A stretch of DNA of 40,302 bases from the NCBI GenBank assembly GCA_018823285.1, contig JAHJIQ010000071.1:1-40302 (forward strand), read 5' to 3'. Positions within the stretch are counted from its first letter, which is position 1. Each line of letters opens with the position of its first letter. A model generated the notes under the pieces. It was given only the letters and a program-made list of their open reading frames with translations, did not search any database and was not told the DNA's origin. A program made the translations under genes and the position numbers. Source of the DNA: Pseudomonadota bacterium (GTDB lineage Bacteria > Desulfobacterota > Desulfobulbia > Desulfobulbales > JAGXFP01). Shown here piece by piece: positions 17,081-24,135 of the stretch.

Positions 17081-17181
17081 TTAATTAGTATTATGTCACC
17101 AGATTTTAGTATTATGTCACCATATTTTACCGGATTAGATTTTAGATTAATTAGTATTATGTCACCATATTTTACCGGATT
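17081..17181. repeat. Right-end repeats of the transposase element
   Basis: The 16-mer TTAGTATTATGTCACC occurs three times (17085, 17106, 17151). The last two copies are extended by CATATTTTACCGGATT. Read on the other strand they resemble the left-end ATATGGCGACATAATA units. Confidence 0.8.
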
Positions 17182-17191
17182 CGTTGCTGAC

Positions 17192-17782
17192 CTAAATCAC
17201 CTTTAAACCAAACAAGCCGGCATAATTTTTGGCTTTAGTGTCAGAAGCAGATTTGAGCTCAGTCTCATACAAAACAATATTTTTCCGTTCATCTGTTTTA
17301 TGTATCAAGGAAACAACAAAAACACTTTTCGGTACAGATGAAGCATCCTCAATTATTGGATTAAAGGTCGAACGATTTTCTTCATTAATCTTTAGCCCTT
17401 GATAGTCACTCAACCTTTCTCTCCATTTGTAGACAATTATAAATAAAACTTCTTTGCACCATGTAATGTTTTCACTATCGAATTTGATACGGTATTTAGT
17501 CGATACGTTAAGTATCCCATGAATAAATAGAAACAATGAAAGCAGGATTGCAACAAATCCAAAACCAAACACAACCATACGATCCATACCAAATGCACTG
17601 TTTTTACTCTTAACCATGATGATTATCAACATCTGCGGAAAACAGTACAAAACTACTAAAGAGAATAATATTGCAACAAACTCCTTGAGTCTTCTATTGC
17701 TCCATGAGTATTCAAAAGGCAGCTTATTGATTACCAACCTTCTTTCCAGCAATGGAGAGAATATCATAACCTTATTTTTCAC
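17192..17782 (-). CDS. Unrecognised membrane protein, possible immunity protein
   Basis: This 196-residue protein matches no family I recognise. Two hydrophobic spans are visible: FVAILFSLVVLYCFPQMLII near residues 34-53 and VVFGFGFVAILLSLFLFIHG near 70-89. A soluble C-terminal half with several strands follows. The gene is clearly A+T richer than its surroundings. It begins with GTG at 17782 (or ATG at 17767), seven bases after the stop of the toxin-like fragment upstream. Its position directly after a C-terminal toxin-like tip, with matching A+T-rich composition, suggests an immunity protein. That role is inference only. Confidence 0.55.
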   Translation of the reverse strand: MKNKVMIFSPLLERRLVINKLPFEYSWSNRRLKEFVAILFSLVVLYCFPQMLIIIMVKSKNSAFGMDRMVVFGFGFVAILLSLFLFIHGILNVSTKYRIKFDSENITWCKEVLFIIVYKWRERLSDYQGLKINEENRSTFNPIIEDASSVPKSVFVVSLIHKTDERKNIVLYETELKSASDTKAKNYAGLFGLKVI

Positions 17783-17789
17783 TAGTGAT

Positions 17790-18388
17790 TCACACTAAGC
17801 ATTCTTTTATCGCAACATCCTTAACTTTTTCTAAAATTTTCTTCATTGCCATTTTTATAAAAATTGAAGCTACTGGATTCACCATTAGTGACCCAAGAAA
17901 CGGTACAAAAATAAATGAGCACCATATGACAGCTAAGCTAAGAGTCATAAAACCAATTATAGCTAACTTCACACATGTTCGCTGGCTTTCAGTCAAATTT
18001 CCTTTCAAAATTTCATAAATATCACATACACCTTTAACAATTGTCACAAAAGTGCCCAGAATACCTGACAGGCTTTTCCCTATCGTGAATTTTGCTATAT
18101 TCCCTGTTAAATATAAATTTACTAAATATAGCTTATACGTAGTTTGAGCTAGTACAATACCACCATTCAACCCACCACTGACCATGTACACCCCGCCGCC
18201 GGTGTCCGTGTCAAAGGCGATGTAGCCGCAGCCGGTCCAGCCGTTGAAATCGATATTGGTTTTGGAAACGGTTACCTCCTTACCGGCATTGACCGCATTG
18301 ATGATATCGGTGATCGTATCCGTATCCAACTGGAGCTGCGGCAAAACGGTGTTGCGGTTGGCGGAGGTGATGGTGTAGAACCGGGGTC
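17790..18388 (-). pseudogene. C-terminal fragment of a large transglutaminase-associated or polymorphic-toxin-like protein
   Basis: The frame is open from about 18388 but has no ATG. It reads RFYTITSANRNTVLPQLQLD, then NGWTGCGYIAFDTDTGGGVY and MVSGGLNGG. That last block resembles a motif I associate with the C-terminal region of large secreted transglutaminase-like or repeat proteins of Desulfobacterota. After it the composition changes to an A+T-rich, hydrophobic 120-residue tail with helices near LSGILGTFVTIVKGV and LAIIGFMTLSLAVIW. The missing N-terminus and the switch in composition suggest a displaced toxin tip. Bases 18389-18578 hold nothing recognisable apart from sequence shared with the duplicated dctM tail. 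Confidence 0.6.
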
Positions 18389-18578
18389 AGGCTTGCGCTA
18401 TTGCGTTATCTCCTGGCAACTCTTTTTGGTACTGCTTGAGAAAAGCCGAATACTCACCTGAAGTTGCCGCCCTTTTTTCCGCAAAACCAACCCCCTAAAA
18501 TAAGCAAAAAAAAGGATAGTTCATCCCATCATCCCCTAAAATTCTCACAAAAAACAGTTCTCTCGTTCCAGGACATTA

Positions 18579-19883
18579 CTAATACAGCAGGTTCACCAGA
18601 AAAAGGCTGATGGAAGGGATGTAGGTGACCAGCAGCAGGGCCACGATCATGACCGCCATCCATGGCAATGAGGCTTTGGTCACCTCTTCGAGGCTCAGCC
18701 CGGAAAGCCCTGAAGCGACGTAGAGGTTCAAACCCACCGGCGGGGTGATCATCCCGACCTCCATGTTCAGGGTCATGACGATGCCCAGGTGGATCGGGTC
18801 GATTTTGAGGGCCATGGCGATCGGGAAGAAAATCGGCGCGAGGATCAGGATGATCGACGACGGCTCCATGAAATCTCCGGCGAACCAGAGAATGACATTC
18901 ACCATCAGCAGGAACATCCACCACGACATATCCCGCGCCACCAGCCACTCGGCGATATCCTGAGGGATCCGCTCCATGGTCAGAACATGGGCGAAGATCA
19001 TCGCGCAGGAGATGATAAAAAGGAGCATGGCCGTCATTTTGGCCGATTCCAGGAGGACATGGGGGATGTCCCGGAAAGTCATGTCACGATAGACGAAGAG
19101 GGCGATAACCGCCGAATAGACCGCCGCCACGGCCGCCGCCTCGGTGGGGGTGAAAATACCGCCGTAGATCCCGCCGATGATCATCACGATCAGCAGCAGC
19201 CCCCAGAAAGCCTCCCAGAAGGAGCTCCACACCTCTTTCAGGGTCGGCATCGGCTGCCGCGGCATATCCTTTCTCACTGCGGTGATCCAGGTCACGGCGA
19301 GGAGCATGGCTCCGAGCATCAGGCCGGGAAGAATGCCGGCGATAAACATCTTGCCAACCGACTGCTCGGTTGCCACTGCATAGACGATCATGACGATGGA
19401 GGGCGGAATGAGAATGCCGAGACTGCCGGCGGTGGCAATGGAGCCCACCGCGAACCGCTTGGAGTAATTGGCCTCAAGCATCCCGGGGATCATGATCGAA
19501 CCGATAGCCACCACCGTGGCCGGACTGGAGCCGGATACCGCGGCAAAAAGAATGCAGGCCATGATCCCGGCCATGGCCAGGCCGCCGTGCAGCCAGCCGA
19601 CCAGGCAGTTGGCGAAACGGACAATCCTCCTCGCCACCCCGCCGGTCGACAGAAAATTGGAACTTAAAATGAAAAAGGGAATGGCCATGAGCGTAAAATG
19701 CTCCATGGTCGCCGAAAACTTGTTCGGCAGAATACCGGCCAGAACAGTGGTGGTGTTGGTCCACTCGGGAATCGGGAAAAAGAGCAGCAGATAGACGCCG
19801 GCGGAAAGCCCGAGGCAGATGGCGATAGGCACCCCCAGGAGAAGGAGGACCGCAAGAACGATGAAGATGACTGCCGCTTCCAT
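18579..19883 (-). CDS. dctM: TRAP transporter large permease DctM
   Basis: DctM is the 12-helix ion-coupled channel of tripartite ATP-independent transporters in the inner membrane. This one has 434 residues, the usual size. Typical blocks are LLLGVPIAICLGLSAGVYL, FTLMAIPFFILSSNFLSTGG, AAVSGSSPATVVAIGSIMIP, GSLGILIPPSIVMIVYAV and GMITPPVGLNLYVASG. It starts one base after the dctQ stop and shares its transcript. The last 30 codons and the following sequence are duplicated at 15980-16247. Confidence 0.95.
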   Translation of the reverse strand: MEAAVIFIVLAVLLLLGVPIAICLGLSAGVYLLLFFPIPEWTNTTTVLAGILPNKFSATMEHFTLMAIPFFILSSNFLSTGGVARRIVRFANCLVGWLHGGLAMAGIMACILFAAVSGSSPATVVAIGSIMIPGMLEANYSKRFAVGSIATAGSLGILIPPSIVMIVYAVATEQSVGKMFIAGILPGLMLGAMLLAVTWITAVRKDMPRQPMPTLKEVWSSFWEAFWGLLLIVMIIGGIYGGIFTPTEAAAVAAVYSAVIALFVYRDMTFRDIPHVLLESAKMTAMLLFIISCAMIFAHVLTMERIPQDIAEWLVARDMSWWMFLLMVNVILWFAGDFMEPSSIILILAPIFFPIAMALKIDPIHLGIVMTLNMEVGMITPPVGLNLYVASGLSGLSLEEVTKASLPWMAVMIVALLLVTYIPSISLFLVNLLY

Positions 19884-19884
19884 A

Positions 19885-20487
19885 TCAGGCCTCCTGCTTG
19901 CTTATCTTCTCTTGATGATCTTCTTCGGTGGTGGGATGTCCGGGCGGGTAGTATTCTTTGGTAATGTCTTCAATTTCATCGTTGTCAAGCTCGCCGCTGG
20001 TCGAGACATTGATCATGCGGCCGATATGGATCCACCAGAATACCTGCGCCAGGCGGATTGAGATCATGAAAAACCCGAGAGGCAACGCCAGATGCGGAAT
20101 CCACTGGGGAATCTGCAGATCCACAGTGATCAGGTTCATCCGGTAGCTGCCGAGGACGTAATAGAAAGAGAGATAGGCCATATAACCGGTAAAACCGAGG
20201 GAAACCACCACCGCGAGCAAGGCCATCATGCGCCGCCGGGCCTGCGGCAGTTTTTTCATCAGCACGTCAACACCCAGGTGGACGCCGTGCTTGAAACCAT
20301 AGGAGGCGCCGATCATAACGGTCCACAGGAAAAAATGCTGCACCAGCTCCGGCGCCCAGGTAATCCCCTTGTTGAAGAGATAGCGGGCCACCACCTGGGC
20401 AAAAACCAGAACCGTAGCAGCTCCAAGCAGGACCGAGATCAGAACCTCCTCAATCCGATCGATGATCGTGGCTTTCTCCTGTTCCAT
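19885..20487 (-). CDS. dctQ: TRAP transporter small permease DctQ
   Basis: DctQ is the four-helix membrane subunit that supports DctM. It has 200 residues. It opens with a helix (VLISVLLGAATVLVFAQVVA) followed by RYLFNKGITWAPELVQHFFLWT, the family signature, and three more hydrophobic spans. An acidic, Pro-rich tail follows. It lies between dctP and dctM. A strong hairpin in the 97-base gap from dctP may limit its expression relative to the binding protein. Confidence 0.93.
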   Translation of the reverse strand: MEQEKATIIDRIEEVLISVLLGAATVLVFAQVVARYLFNKGITWAPELVQHFFLWTVMIGASYGFKHGVHLGVDVLMKKLPQARRRMMALLAVVVSLGFTGYMAYLSFYYVLGSYRMNLITVDLQIPQWIPHLALPLGFFMISIRLAQVFWWIHIGRMINVSTSGELDNDEIEDITKEYYPPGHPTTEEDHQEKISKQEA

Positions 20488-20511
20488 TATCCCATCCTGC
20501 CGATTTTTGTA

Positions 20512-20535
20512 GGGAAGTTCCCGAAGGGGCTTCCC
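20512..20535 (-). other. Hairpin in the dctP-dctQ gap
   Basis: On the minus strand GGGAAG-CCCC-TTCG-GGAA-CTTCCC folds into a compact stem with a possible UUCG-type loop and no T run. In TRAP operons such intergenic hairpins often stabilise the binding-protein mRNA or reduce read-through. That role is inferred here. Confidence 0.6.
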
Positions 20536-20584
20536 ACAACTCTTTGAGATGCCCCCCCCGGTACTGCAAACTGTTGCCGATGTT

Positions 20585-21604
20585 TTACTTCGCCGCGTTC
20601 AGTTTGTAAACCGCATCAATCATATCGCCGCCGATAATCTCACGGAACTCATCATGGACCGGTTTGAATGCCGCCCGGAAGGCGTCTTTCTCGGCTTCGC
20701 TCAGCTCTGTAACCTTGGTGGTGCCGGCGGCAATGATGCTGGCCTTGGCCTCCTGGTTTATTTTCTCTCCGTTGACCCTGATCCAGGCGGTCACTTCCTT
20801 CATGATCGCCTCCAGCTCTGTCCGCACGTCAGGTGGCAGATAGTTCCAGAACTGGGCGTTGGTCACCACGGTGTAGCCGAGATAGCCATGGTCGCTCTCG
20901 GTGATATACTTCTGTACCTCATGCATCTTCTTGCTGTACATGTTGGACCAGGTGTTCTCCTGGCCGTCAATCACCCCTTGCTCCAGAGCGGAGTACACCT
21001 CGGAGAACGGCATGACCAGCGGGTTGCCGCCCACTACCTTGAACTGTGCCTCAAGGACCTTGGAAGACATGATCCGGTATTTGAGGCCGGCAACATCCGC
21101 CGGAGTGCGAATCTCGTGCTTGCTGTTGCCGATCTGCTTGAATCCGTTGTCCCACATGGTCAGGCCGAGCATGTTCTTCTTGCCCAGCATCCGGAACATT
21201 TTCTGCCCAACCTCGCCATCCATGGTGGCATAGAGCACATCCCGGTTCTTGAACAGGAAGGGCAGGTCGAAAAGCTGCAGCTGCGGAACCCAGGAGGTGA
21301 ATTTGGCAGTCGAAGGCGCCGCCATCTCAACCGAACCGGTGCTTAAGGCATCGAGCACCTTGTTGTCATCATAGAGCTGGCTGTTGGGGAAAACCTGGAC
21401 TTCAACCTTGCCTTGCAGCCTCTCATTGGCAAGTTTGGCGAACATATCCGCCGCCTGCCCTTTCGGAGTGTTCTGCGCAACCACATGGGAGAACCGGATC
21501 TTGATCGGTCCGGCAGCGGCCTGACCGTTGACCGTGAACAGGAAAACTGCAGCGACCGCAAACATCATGCCCAACCTAGAAATCAACTTTCCGTTACTCT
21601 TCAT
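20585..21604 (-). CDS. dctP: TRAP transporter substrate-binding protein DctP
   Basis: DctP is the periplasmic binding protein of the transporter. It has 339 residues with a signal peptide (hydrophobic MMFAVAAVFLFTV, likely cleavage after QAAA). The family blocks QLYDDNKVLDALSTGSVEMA, TPADVAGLKYRIM, IDGQENTWSNMYS and SDHGYLGYTVVTNAQFW are close to the C4-dicarboxylate DctP subgroup, so succinate, fumarate or malate are the best guesses. AGGAGG precedes the ATG by seven bases. A sigma-54 promoter lies about 390 bases upstream, with a terminator in between. A sigma-70-like TATAAA region nearer the gene may also serve. Confidence 0.93.
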   Translation of the reverse strand: MKSNGKLISRLGMMFAVAAVFLFTVNGQAAAGPIKIRFSHVVAQNTPKGQAADMFAKLANERLQGKVEVQVFPNSQLYDDNKVLDALSTGSVEMAAPSTAKFTSWVPQLQLFDLPFLFKNRDVLYATMDGEVGQKMFRMLGKKNMLGLTMWDNGFKQIGNSKHEIRTPADVAGLKYRIMSSKVLEAQFKVVGGNPLVMPFSEVYSALEQGVIDGQENTWSNMYSKKMHEVQKYITESDHGYLGYTVVTNAQFWNYLPPDVRTELEAIMKEVTAWIRVNGEKINQEAKASIIAAGTTKVTELSEAEKDAFRAAFKPVHDEFREIIGGDMIDAVYKLNAAK

Positions 21605-21869
21605 GCGAGAAACCTCCTAAGCAGTTGAATCATTTTAAGATACCGGTCTACCCCTATGCCTTCAGTCCGTAATCTTAATCCAGAACGAATAGCGATGTAT
21701 AAATTTTTATATCCCAATCGGTAAAAAGTAAATGAAAAAAGGGACCCCTGATACCACTCTGTGTCTGGACGCATCAAGAACCATGAAAAGAAAGATTATT
21801 GATATCAGCACGTTAACACTATCCAGCCAAGACCGCAGTGATTCTTGTCGCGCTTTTCATTCAGCAGAC

Positions 21870-21986
21870 AAAGAAAAGCCGGGACATCCTGATTAGGAGT
21901 CCCGGCTTCAGGGGAAGGGGAAAGAGTAAAAAAGATTAAGCGGTGAACCTGGTGGTTAGGGGGGGACCACCAATACTTCGTTCGAC
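21870..21986 (-). ncRNA. Candidate sigma-54-dependent small RNA upstream of dctP
   Basis: A good sigma-54 promoter at 21997-22012 would start RNA near 21986. About 110 bases downstream is a strong intrinsic terminator: AAGCCGGGAC...GTCCCGGCTT, followed by TTCTTT (21869-21908). Between them are a 5' hairpin with a C-rich loop (GGTGGT-C7-T-AACCACC, 21951-21971) and an unpaired pyrimidine stretch with CCCCTTCCCC. No coding frame is apparent. This is the usual build of a base-pairing small RNA whose C-rich parts target ribosome-binding sites. It could instead be a long dctP leader with conditional termination. Confidence 0.5.
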
Positions 21987-21996
21987 TATTTATTCA

Positions 21997-22012
21997 AGCA
22001 TAGACCGTGCCA
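21997..22012 (-). promoter_or_regulatory. Sigma-54 promoter upstream of the small-RNA candidate and dctPQM
   Basis: The minus strand reads TGGCACGGTCTATGCT. Against the consensus TGGCACG-N4-TTGCW it matches every specified position except one, with the invariant GG and GC at the right spacing. It points toward dctP. Confidence 0.8.
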
Positions 22013-22060
22013 AAACCTCTATTGCAATGATTTCAATCACTTACCGATATAGCACTCACG

Positions 22061-22114
22061 ATGTTGATACCATATGGTTACAACAATCTTTCTACAACCG
22101 ATACCGTTCGGTTA
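22061..22114. promoter_or_regulatory. Probable activator site upstream of the dctP sigma-54 promoter
   Basis: GTTG-AT-ACCATATGGT-TA-CAAC (about 22064-22085) is a 22-base near-palindrome, 55-70 bases upstream of the -24 element. A second imperfect one, ACCGATACCGTTCGGT, follows near 22098-22113. The core TACCATATGG recurs upstream of the cytochrome promoter at 23845. The regulator at 26058-27395 is the natural candidate to bind both. Confidence 0.6.
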
Positions 22115-22218
22115 CAATGACCCGCATAAAGGACATACACTGAACCACCTCAACAACTTCAAACACAGACACACAAAGAGTCCTATTCAATTAAACCTTC
22201 TGCTTAAGCAAATCCTAA

Positions 22219-22260
22219 AAATCAAAAAAGCCGCCTCGAAAGAGACGGCCTTTTTGATTT
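22219..22260. terminator. Bidirectional terminator downstream of the octaheme cytochrome
   Basis: A symmetric inverted repeat, AAATCAAAAAAGCCGCCTC-GAAA-GAG(A)CGGCCTTTTTGATTT, has A- and T-rich flanks on both sides of a G+C stem. On the minus strand it lies 18 bases past the cytochrome stop. The stretch 22086-22218 between it and the activator sites shows nothing I recognise. Confidence 0.85.
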
Positions 22261-22277
22261 TGGAAAACAACCGGCTG

Positions 22278-23600
22278 TTACATATTCTTTTTAAACAAGC
22301 CCTCATAAACCTTCTGCAGCTCACCGCTCCTGATAGACTCTTTCAACTTGGCAGTCGGCGTATTAATCCATTTGTGCATATCGTCTTCGGTCAGCATCTT
22401 GTTGATATAGGCATTGATTTCCGGATCGTTGTAATGCAGGGCCGAAGGGATCAATTTGAAATAGAAGTTATGGGCCACATCATAGATTCCATGCCACCAG
22501 GTATAATCCGGCCCCATCATGGCCGCACCCATACGCGCCCGCCGACCTTCATGATGCCAAAGCTCCCAGTACTCCCATTCGATCTCGTTTGAGAAAGCGG
22601 CATTGCGCTCCAGCAAACCTTTATCTTTGACCATTTTGATGATCACCCCTGCAGGCTTGGCAAACTTCTCATTGTAAAGCTCCACCAGAGCATCATACTG
22701 ATAATAGTGACCGTCAACAAAGCGCTCCTGATGACAATTCAAGCAAACATCCTTCATACTCCCCCGCTTGGCCTCCCAATTATCTTTATGCTTGGAGACC
22801 GGCGGCCGCAAGGTCCAGGAGATACGGTCGCCAACATCGTGGGTAATTTGCATGTTCCTGGTCGCGGACATATGGCAGGTCGCGCAGGTCGGAGCCTCAT
22901 AATAGTCCTTACCAACCACCCACGCATCCTTATCCAGGTTCAATTTGTCTTTATGAGCATAATAGGCAATGCCGTGCTTGGATTCCTCATAAATCTCTTT
23001 CTGCGGATGGTCTGGTCCCAGGTGACATTTCCCACAGTTTTCGGGCTGCCTGGCCTGTTCTACCGAGAAAGAATGCCGGGAATGACAGGCATTACAAGCG
23101 CCTTTAGAACCATCAGGATTGATCCTGCCGATACCCGAATTTGGCCAGGTTTCACTTGAAAGCTTATTCGGCGCATTGGGATCTATTTTGACTTTTCCGC
23201 CATGGCAGGTCGCGCAACCGGTAATCACAACAGGATTACCACCTGCAACATGAGCAAGATAAGCATCGTTGGACTCCAGAATCTCACCTGCATGGGAATG
23301 ATAGGAGTTCATGGTCTGCTGCGCTTCTTTCTCATGACACCTTGAACAATCTTTTGGCGTCACCAGAGTGGCAATCGTTGCGCCATGATGCTCAAATGCA
23401 TCAACATCATTCTGGTCAGCCCGGTGACAATCAATACAGCCGACATCATTCTGACCATGTTTGGAGTTTTTCCATTGCATGTACATGCCGGGATTTTTTT
23501 CCTGATGACACCCCGCGCAATCACTGGCCGCATTTACACCCCCTGCCCCCATCAGCAAAACAATCAACCCTAAGACCGTCACACCCACAACTCTTCTCAT
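22278..23600 (-). CDS. Octaheme c-type cytochrome of the hydroxylamine oxidoreductase family
   Basis: This 440-residue exported protein (signal peptide ending near VNAA) carries eight CxxCH sites: CAGCH, CIDCH, CSRCH, CATCH, CNACH, CGKCH, CATCH and CLNCH. The spacing and the C-terminal block (MMGPDYTWWHGIYDVAHNFY) fit the hydroxylamine oxidoreductase/octaheme cytochrome family. Members oxidise hydroxylamine or, in many anaerobes, reduce nitrite or hydroxylamine. I cannot tell which from sequence, nor whether the Tyr of DYTWWHG forms the P460-type crosslink. The ATG at 23600 follows AGGAG by eight bases. A sigma-54 promoter lies about 140 bases upstream and a terminator just downstream. No membrane quinol partner is adjacent. 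Confidence 0.88.
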   Translation of the reverse strand: MRRVVGVTVLGLIVLLMGAGGVNAASDCAGCHQEKNPGMYMQWKNSKHGQNDVGCIDCHRADQNDVDAFEHHGATIATLVTPKDCSRCHEKEAQQTMNSYHSHAGEILESNDAYLAHVAGGNPVVITGCATCHGGKVKIDPNAPNKLSSETWPNSGIGRINPDGSKGACNACHSRHSFSVEQARQPENCGKCHLGPDHPQKEIYEESKHGIAYYAHKDKLNLDKDAWVVGKDYYEAPTCATCHMSATRNMQITHDVGDRISWTLRPPVSKHKDNWEAKRGSMKDVCLNCHQERFVDGHYYQYDALVELYNEKFAKPAGVIIKMVKDKGLLERNAAFSNEIEWEYWELWHHEGRRARMGAAMMGPDYTWWHGIYDVAHNFYFKLIPSALHYNDPEINAYINKMLTEDDMHKWINTPTAKLKESIRSGELQKVYEGLFKKNM

Positions 23601-23736
23601 ACGAATATCTCCTCTTTCCTTGTTTAATTTCACCAGCAATCCCGGCCCAATACGAACTTGCCGCACAGAAACCTTCTTCCACAGGCAACACCTTACTCCC
23701 GGAACATCGAGTGGCAATATTTCACAGCGATAAAAA

Positions 23737-23752
23737 AGCACGATACATGCCA
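23737..23752 (-). promoter_or_regulatory. Sigma-54 promoter of the octaheme cytochrome gene
   Basis: The minus strand reads TGGCATGTATCGTGCT. The invariant GG and GC are 10 bases apart, and most other consensus positions (TGGCA, G, TGCT) match. The start site would be about 125 bases upstream of the coding region. Confidence 0.72.
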
Positions 23753-23780
23753 ACAATATTTTATCCTTTAATTTCAGACT

Positions 23781-23856
23781 GTTACGCCTTTAACCACCAC
23801 CCCTTGATGTTACCGTTTAGTATCGTTACTCTTGCGTAACATGCTACCATATGGTA
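23781..23856. promoter_or_regulatory. Palindromic activator sites upstream of the cytochrome promoter
   Basis: TACCATATGGTA (23845-23856) is a perfect palindrome about 95 bases upstream of the -24 element. The same core lies upstream of the dctP promoter. Next to it GTTAC-N6-GTAAC (23825-23840) is a second perfect inverted repeat, with further GTTAC half-sites at 23781 and 23809. Together these look like an enhancer for an NtrC-type regulator. Confidence 0.6.
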
Positions 23857-23859
23857 TCA

Positions 23860-24135
23860 CTGCAGAGCCTCCGTTATGTATCTCCCTGGAGAGACATTTC
23901 CTCGTGGTCTTCACTGAATCAGGAAAGTCACTGAGACACATAAACCGGAAGCCCACATCCAATAAAAAATGGAGGTGGTGGCCCTGAAATTGCTACATCC
24001 ATAACGCCGTGCTTCAGTATCAGAGGCAGCACCAAAACGACACGGGGTGTCGGAAGTGTCGCCGATACAGTTACTCAGGCGAGTAGGTCTGCAACCGCCT
24101 ATAGAAAAAACAGACACCTAAACCGGTAACCATCT
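23860..24135. other. Leader of the sensor-kinase gene, no gene recognised
   Basis: This stretch separates divergent genes. It contains CGACACGGGGTGTCGG and other GTGTCG-containing inverted repeats near 24035-24055. A 68-codon minus-strand frame (23911-24117) has no ribosome site and no family I know. The kinase promoter must lie here, but I cannot place it. Confidence 0.35.

Larger units (their letters stand above)
16249..17181 (-). mobile_element. REP-associated transposase element with repeated, inverted ends
   Basis: A transposase gene is bracketed by related short repeats. On the left, ATATGGCGACATAATA-type units occur at 16309 and 16371, with shorter GACATAAAT units before them. On the right, TTAGTATTATGTCACC occurs at 17085, 17106 and 17151. 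The right units are the inverted form of the left ones, with about two mismatches in 22 bases. I infer that this whole interval is one mobile unit, inserted next to the duplicated dctM tail. The outer boundaries are approximate. Confidence 0.7.

Noticed and set aside
16249..17181. CRISPR array from the repeated GACATAAATATGGCGAC units
   Set aside because: Units are irregularly spaced, adjacent to a RAYT gene and inverted at the other end. There are no spacers of uniform length and no cas genes.
20800..21350. Long plus-strand frames opposite dctP, cobDQ, hisHF and the protease gene
   Set aside because: They are antisense shadows of strongly supported genes in G+C-rich DNA and have no family resemblance.
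23911..24117. 68-codon Cys-containing minus-strand frame between the cytochrome and the sensor kinase
   Set aside because: No ribosome site, no recognised family, and it lies in a regulatory leader with inverted repeats. Kept only as unexplained sequence.
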